From: Microbacteriaceae bacterium PS02344
GTDB taxonomy: Bacteria; Actinomycetota; Actinomycetes; Actinomycetales; Microbacteriaceae
Direction: 5' to 3'
Assembly: GCA_029959905.1 (NCBI GenBank)
Contig: JASCNZ010000016.1
Coordinates: forward strand, 1 to 54,450
DNA: 54,450 bases
The position numbers and the translations under genes are program-made. Below are positions 43,439-52,484 of the stretch, in pieces; within the stretch, counting starts at the first letter, position 1, and each line of letters opens with the position of its first letter. The notes beneath the pieces are model-generated. The model saw nothing but the letters and a program-made list of their open reading frames with translations. It searched no databases and was not told the origin of the DNA.

Positions 43439-44461
43439 TCAGCCCGCCTGCTCCGCCGCGTGCTTCATCGCGTCCAGCTCTTCTTTGTTCGCGTCGACGA
43501 ACTCCTGCTCGACCTGCATCTGAATCGATGCTTGACGTTCGGCGAAGTCCGTCTCTTCGCGGCACGCGAGGTCCACAAGTGCCAACTCGATCTCGCGTTC
43601 CCGCAGCGCGGCGACCTGCGGGTCGGTTTCCGGCGAGAGGTCGGAGGGTGGGACAGATTGCTCGTCATCAGACCCGCTGTCCGAAGCGAACCGCAGGTTC
43701 GCGTAGGCCGTCGAGATCGACTCCTCCGCACTCTGTTGGGTGTCGAAACCGGGTTCTCCTCGCTCCTCCATGCAGGCCGACCACGCCCGATTCAGCGCCA
43801 CGAGACGGGGATCGCTCTCGAAGTCCTGCCAGACGGAATCCATCCGGGCGATCAGATCGTCGAAAGCGGCGAGTTCGGGCTCCCGCTGCGCAACCTCCTC
43901 ACGATGTGCCGCTGCGCCTGAGCAGCCGCCGGTCTCCCCGCCTTCTTCTTCAGACATGCCATCGTCCTCTGACGGCTCCGCTGTTCCGTACAGGGTCGCG
44001 TTATATGCGACCTGTTCCGCATCAGAAAGTGAGTCGTAGTACGCGCTGTTCGGGTCTTCGGCGGGTTCGTCGTCAACCGCCTCCTCGAGCTGCACCCCGC
44101 CAACCCCCGCGACCACCCCGTACCCCCATCTCTCCACCCACCTCTCATCGTCGAGGGAGACACCTTCCTCCTCATCGACCGCTACGTCGAAAGTCATCAC
44201 CGGGGGCACGAAGGGCACGTACTGGAAGCCCTGCTTCTTCATGCACTCGGCGATGTCTTCCTCGATGCGCTGGCCTGCCTCGAGCACCTCCTGCTCGAGG
44301 TCATCAGCAGTGTGACCGCTCCCCCGGAGCGCCTCTTGGTAAGGCGCGAGCGGGGAACCCGAGGCGGCGCTGTCCACGACCGGTTGGTCAGCGCATCCGC
44401 TCAGAGGGAGGAGCGACGCTGCGAAGGCGAGGGTAGCGATCTGAATACGGGAAGGGCGCAT
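43439..44461 (-). CDS. Secreted lipoprotein, first paralogue of the ABC cassette
   Basis: 340 aa with signal peptide and lipobox LSGC (lipidated Cys23). The mature protein is strongly acidic and carries Cys73 (CMKKQGFQY), Cys180 (GGCSGAAAH), Cys230 (WSACMEERGEPGF) and Cys300 (LACREETDF), plus WVERWGYG. Each matches the 334-aa neighbour, so the genes arose by tandem duplication; the 3' ends are nearly identical over about 60 bp while the middles have diverged. Function is not known; position suggests a substrate-binding, chaperone or immunity role for the exporter. GGAGA precedes ATG 44461. It is the promoter-proximal gene, 159 bp downstream of the xerD stop. Confidence 0.82.
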   Translation of the reverse strand: MRPSRIQIATLAFAASLLPLSGCADQPVVDSAASGSPLAPYQEALRGSGHTADDLEQEVLEAGQRIEEDIAECMKKQGFQYVPFVPPVMTFDVAVDEEEGVSLDDERWVERWGYGVVAGVGGVQLEEAVDDEPAEDPNSAYYDSLSDAEQVAYNATLYGTAEPSEDDGMSEEEGGETGGCSGAAAHREEVAQREPELAAFDDLIARMDSVWQDFESDPRLVALNRAWSACMEERGEPGFDTQQSAEESISTAYANLRFASDSGSDDEQSVPPSDLSPETDPQVAALREREIELALVDLACREETDFAERQASIQMQVEQEFVDANKEELDAMKHAAEQAG

Positions 44462-44612
44462 GTGGAGATCTCCGAAGCCACGGGGACGAGAATCACACGC
44501 TACGGACGAGGGATCGAGAACGAATGCTCACGCCGTGCTTTCGAGGGCAATTGGGAGGCTTCCGGGATACCAAGTAGCAGCGGTCACGAACGGAGCCAGC
44601 GAGGGCTCGACA

Positions 44613-44630
44613 CGCGCGCTTCAGCGCGCG
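44613..44630. other. Short GC hairpin spanning the xerD stop codon
   Basis: CGCGCGC (44613-44619) and GCGCGCG (44624-44630) with a 4-nt loop. It covers the last codons and stop of xerD. It could act in termination before the lipoprotein genes, but alternating CG in an Arg/Ala-rich C-terminus also produces it by chance. Confidence 0.35.
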
Positions 44631-45523
44631 CGAGGGTGCGAGGTCGCGTAGATGTCCCGCAGCGTGTCGACCGAGACGTGCGTGTAGATCTGCGTGGTTG
44701 CGACGGAGGAATGCCCCAGCAGCTCCTGCACCACCCGCACATCCGCGCCACCCTGCAGCAGGTGGGTCGCGAAGGAATGCCGCAGGGTGTGCGGAGACAC
44801 CTCGCTCGTGATCTGCGCGCGCTCGGCAGCCGACCGGATCACCAGCCAGGCGCTCTGCCGCGACAGCGGAGCACCGCGAAGCCCGAGGAAAAGCCGCGAC
44901 GATGCCCGTCCCTTCGCCGCGAGCGACGGCCGCACGCGCGTCAGGTAGGCGTCGACGGCGACGCGGGCGAACGAACCGACCGGAACGATGCGTTCCTTCG
45001 ACCCCTTGCCGCGCAGCCGCAACACGTCGCCATGGGCGAGGTCGTCGACATCGAGGCCCACCGCCTCGGAGACGCGTGCACCGGTGGCGTACAGCAGTTC
45101 GAGCAGGGCACGGTCGCGAATACCCACGGGTTCTTCCGCCGACGGTGCCGCCAGCAGCCGCTCGACCTGATCGATGGTGAGTGCCTTGGGCAGCCGTCGC
45201 GGCGCTTTCGGCGGTCGCAGTCGGCCGCTCGGGTCATCGGCCTCGACGCCCTCCCGCGCCAGGAACCGGTGCCAGCCCCGCACCGACGACTGCAGTCTCG
45301 CCAAGCTCGTCGCCGCAGGCGGAGGCTCGGCTGCCGCTCGCTCAGCGACGAAACGGCCGACGACCGCTGCCGTCACCTCCGCGGTGTCGACGATGCCCTC
45401 GCCGCCGAGCCACGCGACGTACCCGTCGAGGTCGCGACGGTACGCGGCGACGGTGTGCTCGCTGAGACCGCGCTCGATCGTGACGTGGCGCAGGTAGACG
45501 TCGAGAGCACGCGCGAGCTGCAT
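44621..45523 (-). CDS. xerD: Site-specific tyrosine recombinase XerD
   Basis: 300-aa tyrosine recombinase that with XerC resolves chromosome dimers at dif under FtsK control. The N-terminal SAM-like core-binding domain begins [26 protein letters not shown]. Catalytic residues are all seen: Arg150 (GARVSE), Lys173/176 region (GKGSKER), His245 and Arg248 (HTLRHS), His271 (LGHSS) and Tyr280 (TQIYTHV). Its position after pyrG and the NUDIX gene matches the chromosomal XerD of other actinobacteria, so it is not a phage integrase. It starts 4 bp after the NUDIX stop. Confidence 0.93.
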   Translation of the reverse strand: MQLARALDVYLRHVTIERGLSEHTVAAYRRDLDGYVAWLGGEGIVDTAEVTAAVVGRFVAERAAAEPPPAATSLARLQSSVRGWHRFLAREGVEADDPSGRLRPPKAPRRLPKALTIDQVERLLAAPSAEEPVGIRDRALLELLYATGARVSEAVGLDVDDLAHGDVLRLRGKGSKERIVPVGSFARVAVDAYLTRVRPSLAAKGRASSRLFLGLRGAPLSRQSAWLVIRSAAERAQITSEVSPHTLRHSFATHLLQGGADVRVVQELLGHSSVATTQIYTHVSVDTLRDIYATSHPRAR

Positions 45524-45527
45524 CGCG

Positions 45528-46109
45528 TCAGCCTTCGCGTCGGGTCCTCAGGGTCGCCGCCATCACCCCGAGGCCCAGGATGCCGTTGCGCATGCGCCCC
45601 GTCAGCACGGCGTCGACGGCATCCGCCAGCGGCATCCACTCGACGCGGATGTCGGCCTCCTCGTCGACGCGCGCGTGCGCCGTCTCGGCCGCACGGAGCC
45701 CCGTCGCCAGGAAGACGTGGATGATCTCGTCGTTGCCGCCCGGCGTCGTCCACGACGACACCAGCGGTTCCCAGTGGTCCGCGACGAGGTCGGCCTCCTC
45801 GGCCAGCTCACGCTGGGCCGCGGCGAGCGGCTCCTCACCGGCGACATCGAGCAGCCCAGCCGGCAGCTCCCAGTCGCGGTGCCGGATCGGATGCCGGTAC
45901 TGCTGGATCAGCAGCACCCGGCCGTCGTCGTCGAGGGCGACGATCGCGACCGCCCCGGTGTGGGCGACGTACTGGCGCCGGATCTCACCGTCGCCGTACC
46001 GCACGCGGTCGTCGCGGACATCCCAGACGGCCCCCTCGAACACGAGGTCGCTCTGCAGCACCTCGGGGTCGAAGGGCTCGTCTCGGAGGCCGGACGCCGA
46101 CTCAGGCAT
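45528..46109 (-). CDS. ADP-ribose pyrophosphatase-type NUDIX hydrolase
   Basis: 193-aa NUDIX protein. The domain begins ARQ-like with [32 protein letters not shown]; the NUDIX box is [12 protein letters not shown]...RELAEEADL (roughly residues 80-105), with one extra residue between Gly and Glu as I recall for the Rv1700 group. The family hydrolyses ADP-ribose or related diphosphates. ATG 46109 overlaps the pyrG stop by 8 nt; longer in-frame sequence is within pyrG. Context pyrG-NUDIX-xerD equals Rv1699-Rv1701. Confidence 0.92.
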   Translation of the reverse strand: MPESASGLRDEPFDPEVLQSDLVFEGAVWDVRDDRVRYGDGEIRRQYVAHTGAVAIVALDDDGRVLLIQQYRHPIRHRDWELPAGLLDVAGEEPLAAAQRELAEEADLVADHWEPLVSSWTTPGGNDEIIHVFLATGLRAAETAHARVDEEADIRVEWMPLADAVDAVLTGRMRNGILGLGVMAATLRTRREG

Positions 46110-47799
46110 CCGGGTCGACCTCGAAGAGCTCCGACGCGTGCGAGCGCTCGATGGCGGCCCCCACGAGTCCACGGAACAGTGGGTGCGGGTCGGTCGGACG
46201 CGAGCGCAGCTCGGGGTGGGCCTGGGTCGCGACATAGTACGGGTGCACGTCACGGGGCAGTTCGACGAACTCGACGAGGTCGAGCTCGGGGTTGAGACCC
46301 GAGAACCACAGTCCCGCCTCGGAGAGACGGTCGCGGTAGGCGTTGTTGACCTCGTAACGGTGGCGGTGACGCTCGGACACCTCTGCTGCACCGTAGACCT
46401 CGCGGGCCAGCGAGCCCTCGGCGAGGGCGGCCTGGTAGAGGCCCAGACGCATCGTGCCGCCCAGATCGCCGCCGTCGAGGATCTCGATCTGCTCCGCCAT
46501 GGTCGCGATGACCGGCTCCGACGTCTCCGGGTCGAACTCGCTCGACGACGCATCCGCAATGCCGGCCACGTGGCGGGCGTACTCGATCACCATGCACTGG
46601 AGTCCGAGGCAGAGGCCCAGCGTGGGGATGCCCTGCTCGCGCGCGAAGCGCAGAGCACCGAGCTTGCCCTCGATGCCGCGGATGCCGAAACCGCCCGGCA
46701 CGCAGATGCCGTCGAGCGTCGCCAGCTGGTCGCGCGCGCCCTCGGGCGTCTCGCAGAGGTCGGAGGGGATCCAGCGGATGTTGACCTTGGTCTCCTGCGC
46801 GAAGCCGCCGGCCTTGAGCGCCTCGGTCACCGAGAGGTAGGCGTCGGGCAGGTCGATGTACTTGCCGACGAGGCCGATGGTGACCTCGTGCTTCGGGTTG
46901 TGCACCGCGTGGAGGACCTTGCTCCAGCGCGTCCAGTCGACGTCGGCGGCCTTCGGGTCGAGCCCCAGGCGACGCACGATGTACGAGTCGAGACCTTGCT
47001 CGTTGAGCGTCGACGGGATGTCGTAGATGCTCGGCAGGTCGACGGTGTTGATCACGCCCTCTGCGTCGACGTCGCACATGAGCGCGATCTTGTTGCGGTT
47101 GCTCTCGCTCACCGGGCGGTCGCTGCGCAGCACCAGGGCATCGGGCTGGATGCCGACCTGGCGGAGGGCGGCCACCGAGTGCTGGGTCGGCTTGGTCTTC
47201 TGCTCGCCCGACGCGCCCATGAAGGGCACCAGGGAGACGTGCACGAAGAACACGTTGTCGCGGCCGAGCTCATGGCGCAGCTGGCGGGCCGCCTCGAGGA
47301 AGGGCTGCGACTCGATGTCGCCGACCGTGCCGCCGACCTCGGTGATGATGACGTCGGGGCGAGGGTCCTCGGTCGCCTGCAGGCGCATGCGTCGCTTGAT
47401 CTCGTCGGTGATGTGCGGGATGACCTGCACGGTGTCGCCCAGGTACTCACCGCGGCGCTCGCGCGCGATGACCTGCGAGTAGATCTGGCCGGTCGTGACG
47501 TTCGCCGCCTGCGACAGGTTGATGTCGAGGAACCGCTCGTAGTGCCCGATGTCGAGATCGGTCTCGGCCCCGTCGTCGGTCACGAAGACCTCGCCATGCT
47601 GGAACGGGTTCATCGTGCCGGGGTCGACGTTCAGATACGGGTCGAGCTTCTGCATCACGACGCGGAGTCCGCGGGCGGTCAGCAGGTTGCCGAGGCTTGC
47701 CGCCGTCAGACCCTTGCCGAGAGACGAAACGACACCGCCTGTCACGAAAACGTGCTTGGTGGTGTCGTTGCTGGTTCCCGCAGAAGAAGAGTTCATCAC
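46102..47799 (-). CDS. pyrG: CTP synthase
   Basis: Amidates UTP to CTP with glutamine and ATP. The 565-aa protein has the N-terminal synthetase domain ([49 protein letters not shown]) and the C-terminal glutaminase with its nucleophile in [16 protein letters not shown] and the GGFGIRG oxyanion segment. GTG 47799 is taken as start, eight bases after TAGGAT (47813-47808) on the minus strand; the next codon is ATG and is equally possible. It heads the pyrG-NUDIX-xerD group and lies 23 bp downstream of recN. Confidence 0.97.
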   Translation of the reverse strand: MMNSSSAGTSNDTTKHVFVTGGVVSSLGKGLTAASLGNLLTARGLRVVMQKLDPYLNVDPGTMNPFQHGEVFVTDDGAETDLDIGHYERFLDINLSQAANVTTGQIYSQVIARERRGEYLGDTVQVIPHITDEIKRRMRLQATEDPRPDVIITEVGGTVGDIESQPFLEAARQLRHELGRDNVFFVHVSLVPFMGASGEQKTKPTQHSVAALRQVGIQPDALVLRSDRPVSESNRNKIALMCDVDAEGVINTVDLPSIYDIPSTLNEQGLDSYIVRRLGLDPKAADVDWTRWSKVLHAVHNPKHEVTIGLVGKYIDLPDAYLSVTEALKAGGFAQETKVNIRWIPSDLCETPEGARDQLATLDGICVPGGFGIRGIEGKLGALRFAREQGIPTLGLCLGLQCMVIEYARHVAGIADASSSEFDPETSEPVIATMAEQIEILDGGDLGGTMRLGLYQAALAEGSLAREVYGAAEVSERHRHRYEVNNAYRDRLSEAGLWFSGLNPELDLVEFVELPRDVHPYYVATQAHPELRSRPTDPHPLFRGLVGAAIERSHASELFEVDPDA

Positions 47800-47822
47800 G
47801 GGCTTCTATCCTAACAGTTCGT

Positions 47823-49505
47823 TCAGCGGCCGAGGCCGAGGAGTTCACGGGCGTGGGTGAGTGCGGCGTCCGAATCCGCGAGTCCGGAGAGGAGGCGCGC
47901 CATCTCGGCCTCGCGTTCCTCACCTTCGAGGCGCCGGACGCTCGACGCCGTGACGGCGCCGTCGTTCGACTTCACGACGGACAGATGGTTGTTCGCGAAC
48001 GCGGCGACCTGCGCGAGATGCGTGACCGCGATGACCTGCGACGACTCGGCCAGCCGGGCGAGTCGTCGGCCGACCTCGATCGCCGCCGCGCCGCCGATCC
48101 CGGCATCCACCTCGTCGAACACGAAGGTCGGCACGGGGTCGGTGCCGGCGATCACCACCTCGATCGCGAGCATGACCCGCGACAGTTCTCCCCCAGACGC
48201 GCCCTTCGCGACGGAGCGGGGTTCGGCGCCCGGGTGCGGGGCGAGCAGAATGGCGACGTCGTCGCGGCCATGGGCGGACTCGTTGCCCGGCGACACCGAG
48301 ACCTCGAGCCGCGCGTCGGGCATGGCCAGGGCATGCAGTTCCTCGGTGACCGCCGCTCCGAGGCGCTGTGCCGCGTCGGTGCGCACCGCGGTGAGCGCGT
48401 CGGCGGTCGCGTCGAGTTCCCGGCGAGCCGCGTCACGTTCCGCCGAGAGGCGTTCGAGCCGGTCGTCGTCGTCGTCGAGTTCGGCCAGACGCTCCGACCC
48501 GGTGCGCCAGAGATCGATGGCGGCGTCGACCGAACCGTGCGCGCGGACGAGCACGCCCAGCGCCGCGCGACGCTCCTCGACCGCGGCGAGCTCATGCGGC
48601 CCCGATTCGTCGAGGTCGGCGAGATACGCCGACAACGACCCCGCGAGGTCGGCGAGCCGGTACCCGATATCGGCGAGCCCGTCTGCGATGTCGGTGAGAG
48701 TGGGATCGGACGCGCGCTCGAGCACGCGTCGCGCCTCCGCCACCATCGCGGATGCATCGGGCTCCCCCTCCTCGTTGGAGAGCACGCCGTGCGCCTGCGA
48801 GGCCGCCAGGCGCAACTCCTCGGCGTTCGCCAGACGCTCGGCACGCGCGGCGAGCTGCTCCTCCTCGCCGGCCTCGGGCGCTGTCGCCTCGATCAGGGCC
48901 AGGGCCTCGCGCAGGCGCGCCGCCTCCTCGCTTCGTCGATCGCGGTTGGCGGAGATGTCGGTGATCTCGGCGTCCAGAGCGCGCCAGCGTTCGAAGGCTG
49001 CCGCGTACGCCTGCAGCGCCGATGCCACGGGAGCTCCCCCGAAACGGTCGAGAGCGTCGCGCTGCGCCGCGGCCGACCGCAGCCGCAACTGCTCGGACTG
49101 CCCGTGCACGACGACCAGCTCATCCGCGAGCGCCGACAGGACCCCGGCGGGAGCCGCCCGTCCGCCGACACTCGCGCGGCTGCGCCCCTCGGCACTCAGG
49201 GTGCGCGAGACGTAGAGCTCGGCACGGGCGTGGTCGATCGGCTCCAGCTCTCCCCCGGCATCCGCCACGATGTCGGCGACGGCGCCCTTCTCGGGCACCA
49301 CCCACACGCCCGCGACGGAGGCCTGCGAGGCGCCGGCGCGCACCGCGCCGGAGTCTGCACGCTGTCCGAGCAGCAGACCGAGACCGGTCACGACCATGGT
49401 CTTGCCGGCACCCGTCTCGCCCGTGATCGCGGTGAACCCGGCGCCGAGCGGCAGCACCGCGTCGTCGATCACGCCGAGCCCGCGCATCCGCATCTCCTCG
49501 ATCAT
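47823..49505 (-). CDS. recN: DNA repair protein RecN
   Basis: 560-aa SMC-like ATPase that helps double-strand-break repair. The P-loop is GETGAGKT (29-36) and the C-terminal head has the signature ASGGELSRVMLAIEVV and Walker B FVFDEVDAGIGG. The middle is two antiparallel coiled-coil arms rich in Ala, Glu and Arg. ATG 49505 overlaps the nadK stop by 4 nt; the P-loop follows at the usual distance. No separate SOS box is visible because the gene is embedded in the tlyA-nadK-recN operon. Confidence 0.95.
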   Translation of the reverse strand: MIEEMRMRGLGVIDDAVLPLGAGFTAITGETGAGKTMVVTGLGLLLGQRADSGAVRAGASQASVAGVWVVPEKGAVADIVADAGGELEPIDHARAELYVSRTLSAEGRSRASVGGRAAPAGVLSALADELVVVHGQSEQLRLRSAAAQRDALDRFGGAPVASALQAYAAAFERWRALDAEITDISANRDRRSEEAARLREALALIEATAPEAGEEEQLAARAERLANAEELRLAASQAHGVLSNEEGEPDASAMVAEARRVLERASDPTLTDIADGLADIGYRLADLAGSLSAYLADLDESGPHELAAVEERRAALGVLVRAHGSVDAAIDLWRTGSERLAELDDDDDRLERLSAERDAARRELDATADALTAVRTDAAQRLGAAVTEELHALAMPDARLEVSVSPGNESAHGRDDVAILLAPHPGAEPRSVAKGASGGELSRVMLAIEVVIAGTDPVPTFVFDEVDAGIGGAAAIEVGRRLARLAESSQVIAVTHLAQVAAFANNHLSVVKSNDGAVTASSVRRLEGEEREAEMARLLSGLADSDAALTHARELLGLGR

Positions 49506-50422
49506 GCGACGCCCCCGGGCTCCTGTCCGCGCCACCCGGCGACGGGCAGCTGGAATTTGCGCACCAGGCGATCCGTGAACGCGGTCGGATGCAGACGCGC
49601 GAGGCGCACCGGACGTGACGACCGTCGAATCACCACTCTCGCCCCCGGCGGGAGGTCGTGCGAGCGCCGACCGTCGCACCAGAGGATGCCGGACCCGTCC
49701 GTGCGCTCGAGCATCTCGATCGCCACCGCCGCGTCGGGGCTCACGACCAGCGGCTTCGCGAACAGGGCATGGGCAGAGAGCGGGACGACGGCGATCGCCT
49801 CGACACTGGGCCAGATCACCGGTCCCCCTGCGGAGAAGTTGTACGCGGTCGACCCGGTCGGGGTCGAGATCACCATGCCGTCGCATCCGAAGCTCGAGAG
49901 CGGTCGCCCGTCGATCTCGATCACGACCTCGATCATGCGCTCGCGACTGGCCTTCTCGACCGTCGCCTCGTTCAACGCCCAGGTCTCGTACACGACGACG
50001 CCCTGGGCGTCTTTCACCCGCACCGAGAGGGCCAGCCGCTCCTCGACGTCGTAATCGCGCTCGATCACGCGGCGCACCGCGTCGTCCATGTCGTCCGGGT
50101 CGATCTCGGCCAGGAAGCCGACGTGGCCCATGTTGATGCCCAGTACAGGAGCGCCCGTGTCGCGCACGAGCTCGGCCGCACGCAGGATCGTTCCGTCTCC
50201 CCCGAGGACGATCGCCAGTTCGAGCGTGGCGGGATCGACGGTGTCTCCGAGCACGTCGACGTCGGCGAATGAAGCGTCGACGGCACTGAGCTCGGCGCGG
50301 TCGACCTGCGCGAGCACCGGGCGAGCACCGGCCCCACGCAGCGCATCGACCACCCGCCGCGCCGCCGCGACCGTCGTGTCACGACCGGCGTGGGCGACGA
50401 CCAGGATGTTGCGCTCGTTCAT
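49502..50422 (-). CDS. nadK: NAD kinase
   Basis: Phosphorylates NAD to NADP using ATP or polyphosphate. The 306-aa product has the GGDG motif (LGGDGTILRAAE, 74-77), NMGHVGFLAEI, the NEATVEK segment, and DGMVISTPTGSTAYNFSAGGP, all diagnostic. ATG 50422 overlaps the tlyA stop by 4 nt. The order tlyA-nadK-recN is conserved in actinobacteria and implies one transcript. Confidence 0.96.
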   Translation of the reverse strand: MNERNILVVAHAGRDTTVAAARRVVDALRGAGARPVLAQVDRAELSAVDASFADVDVLGDTVDPATLELAIVLGGDGTILRAAELVRDTGAPVLGINMGHVGFLAEIDPDDMDDAVRRVIERDYDVEERLALSVRVKDAQGVVVYETWALNEATVEKASRERMIEVVIEIDGRPLSSFGCDGMVISTPTGSTAYNFSAGGPVIWPSVEAIAVVPLSAHALFAKPLVVSPDAAVAIEMLERTDGSGILWCDGRRSHDLPPGARVVIRRSSRPVRLARLHPTAFTDRLVRKFQLPVAGWRGQEPGGVA

Positions 50423-51216
50423 CGTCCTCCAGCCACTGCATTGATGCGGTCCAACCATTCTGTCGGATTGCTCCCCCGGCCCGGCGCGAGGTGCACGAGG
50501 AATTCGGAGTTGCCGTGCGTGCCGGGCAACGGCGACCGGACGATTCCGAGCATGCCGAGTCCCGCGTCCCACGCGCTCCACACGACGCGCGCGACGGCAT
50601 CGGCTCGCGTCGCGGGGTCGGTGACGAGCCCTCCGCGCACGGCGGTGCGCCCCACTTCGAACTGCGGCTTCACGAGCAGCACGATGTCGGCGTCGGATGC
50701 GGCGACCGCGACGACCGCCGGGAGCACGAGCTCGAGCGAGATGAAAGACAGGTCGCCGACCACGAGATCCGGGGCGGCGGTCTCTGCCGTGGCCTCGGCG
50801 AGGTTCTGCGGGGTCATGTGCCGGACGTTGAAGCCCTCCACCGCGACGACGCCGGTGTCCGCGGCGATCGTCGGCGCGAGCTGACCGTGGCCGACGTCGA
50901 CCGCGAGCACCCGGCGTGCGCCGAGCTCCCGGAGGACCTGCGTGAATCCGCCCGTGGACGCGCCCATGTCGAGCGCCAGGCGACCCGCGACCGGAACCTC
51001 GAAAGCGTCGAGGGCGGCGAGCAGCTTGTGGGCGGCGCGGCCGACGTAGTGGTCGTCGCCGGCCACGGAGATGTCGGCGCCGTCGTCGACTGCGGTGGAG
51101 GCCTTGACCACCGGTCGCCCGTCGACCGTCACGAGCCCCTCGGCGATGAGCGCGGCGGCATGCGTGCGCGAGCGGGCGAGTCCCCGCGCGGCGAGGGCGG
51201 CGTCGAGACGGGTCAT
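50419..51216 (-). CDS. tlyA: TlyA-family rRNA 2'-O-methyltransferase
   Basis: 265-aa enzyme; mycobacterial TlyA methylates cytidines of 16S and 23S rRNA and is needed for capreomycin sensitivity. An N-terminal S4 domain (TRLDAALAARGLARSRTHAAALIAEGLVTVDG) precedes an RrmJ-like methyltransferase with ALDMGASTGGFTQVLRELG as motif I and DLSFISLELVLP and LLVKPQFEV bearing the catalytic Asp and Lys. Its ATG region overlaps the small upstream gene by 4 nt. Confidence 0.94.
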   Translation of the reverse strand: MTRLDAALAARGLARSRTHAAALIAEGLVTVDGRPVVKASTAVDDGADISVAGDDHYVGRAAHKLLAALDAFEVPVAGRLALDMGASTGGFTQVLRELGARRVLAVDVGHGQLAPTIAADTGVVAVEGFNVRHMTPQNLAEATAETAAPDLVVGDLSFISLELVLPAVVAVAASDADIVLLVKPQFEVGRTAVRGGLVTDPATRADAVARVVWSAWDAGLGMLGIVRSPLPGTHGNSEFLVHLAPGRGSNPTEWLDRINAVAGGR

Positions 51217-51392
51217 CGAGGAGCCGGGGCGTCGCGCTGGTCGAGGCGACCGCCGCCGTCGAGCCGACGGGCGAGGTCGTCGTGCAGGGCGGAGTACGCC
51301 TCCGCGCGCGCGGCCAGGGGCTGCCCCTCGATCAGGCGGAGACGGCTCCAGAGGCCGTCGGTCGGCGCGCTGTCTCTCGTCTGATCGCTCAC
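51213..51392 (-). CDS. Small conserved protein at the head of the tlyA operon (59 aa)
   Basis: A 59-aa hydrophilic protein (begins VSDQTRDSAPTDGLWSRL, then IEGQPLAARAEAYSALHDDLARRLDG). The helix-rich middle recalls the small Rv1693-type protein found between the HAD phosphatase and tlyA in other actinobacteria; function is unknown. GTG 51392 lies six bases after TACAGT on the minus strand (51404-51399), a leaderless layout that also provides the operon promoter. It overlaps tlyA by 4 nt. Confidence 0.75.
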   Translation of the reverse strand: MSDQTRDSAPTDGLWSRLRLIEGQPLAARAEAYSALHDDLARRLDGGGRLDQRDAPAPR

Positions 51393-51404
51393 GTCTCTAC
51401 TGTA
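51393..51404 (-). promoter_or_regulatory. Putative leaderless promoter -10 of the tlyA-nadK-recN operon
   Basis: TACAGT (51404-51399) on the minus strand, six bases, then GTG 51392. It lies in the 54-bp gap behind the HAD phosphatase gene. Confidence 0.5.
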
Positions 51405-51446
51405 CGCGGAGCATCCGACGACGCCGCGGCGCCGCATCGCGGATGC

Positions 51447-52484
51447 TCAGGGTCGGTGGAACGGGTCGGCGTACAGCTTCTCCGGCACGCGCAGCACGAA
51501 CACCGGCGTTCCCGAGGCCCAGATGGCGGCGGCGCCCGCCCGGAGCAGGTCGATCTGCGAATCGGACTCCGCCACGATCTCGACGTCGGCGCCGCTCACC
51601 CGCACGGCGGCGCCGTTCACGTGGAACGCGCCGTCGCGCGCGACGGCTTCGGGATACGGCTGATGCAGTTCGCGGAGGTCGCTGAGCACGAACGTGGGCC
51701 GCGATCCCTCGGGGGCGGCGAGCACGTGCTTCGGGCGATCGATGCCCGTGAGAACCAGCGCGGAATCGATGCCGGCGCGACTCGCGCCGAGGATGTCGGT
51801 GTCGAGGCGGTCGCCGATGAACAGCGCCTTCTTCGCTTCGAACCGCGCGAGGGCCTCCTCGAAGATCGGCGTCTCGGGCTTTCCCGCGACGGTCGCCAGA
51901 CGGCCGACGGCGGTGTGGACGGCAGAGACGAGAGTGCCGTTGCCAGGCGCGACCCCGCGCTCACGCGGGATCGTCCAGTCGGTGTTGGTGGCGATCCACG
52001 GGATGCCGCCTTCGTCCTCGGGCAATTGCAGCGCGAACGACGCCTCGGCGAGATCCGTCCACGCCACCTCGGGCGCGAATCCCTGCACCACCGCGCTCGG
52101 TTCGTCCTGAGCGCTGCGGGTGACGGTGTAGCCGGCCTTCCCGAGTTCGTCGACGAGACCGTCACCGCCGACCACCAGAATGGTCGCCGGTGGCGGGATG
52201 ATCCCCGCCAGCAGTCGCATGGCCGCCTGCGGACTCGTCACCACGTCGTGCGGCGCGACATCGAGGCCGAGGCCGGAGAGATGCGCGGCCACGGATGCAT
52301 CGGTACGAGAGGCGTTGTTGGTGATGTAGCCCAGACGACGGGTCCTGCCCGCCTCGTTCAGGCTCTCCACCGCGTGCGGCAATGCACCAGGGCCGGCGTA
52401 GACGACCCCATCGAGGTCGGCGAGCACGGTGTCGACCCCGTCGAGCGGAGTCGACGGGGTGCGCCGCCGGGAGAAGAGCGCCAT
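51447..52484 (-). CDS. HAD-IIA family sugar/glycerol phosphate phosphatase
   Basis: 345-aa phosphatase of the NagD/Gph type. Motif I is LADLDGVVYAG (nucleophile Asp23, acid/base Asp25), motif II is ITNNAS, and the C-terminal GKPETPIFEEAL and GDRLDTDILGA supply motifs III and IV. A C2 cap lies between. A roughly 70-residue C-terminal extension (after the HAD fold) is basic/hydrophobic. The homologue in this position in M. tuberculosis (Rv1692) is, from memory, a glycerol-3-phosphate phosphatase. Its ATG overlaps the stop of the repeat protein gene by one base (TGATG). Confidence 0.9.
   Translation of the reverse strand: MALFSRRRTPSTPLDGVDTVLADLDGVVYAGPGALPHAVESLNEAGRTRRLGYITNNASRTDASVAAHLSGLGLDVAPHDVVTSPQAAMRLLAGIIPPPATILVVGGDGLVDELGKAGYTVTRSAQDEPSAVVQGFAPEVAWTDLAEASFALQLPEDEGGIPWIATNTDWTIPRERGVAPGNGTLVSAVHTAVGRLATVAGKPETPIFEEALARFEAKKALFIGDRLDTDILGASRAGIDSALVLTGIDRPKHVLAAPEGSRPTFVLSDLRELHQPYPEAVARDGAFHVNGAAVRVSGADVEIVAESDSQIDLLRAGAAAIWASGTPVFVLRVPEKLYADPFHRP

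Noticed and set aside
44462..44620. Small gene between xerD and the first lipoprotein
   Set aside because: No frame of convincing codon use, start site or motif; treated as promoter region of the cassette.
44621..45523. Phage or island integrase next to the ABC cassette
   Set aside because: The recombinase is the housekeeping XerD in its conserved pyrG-NUDIX-xerD place; no attachment-site duplication was seen at the cassette borders.
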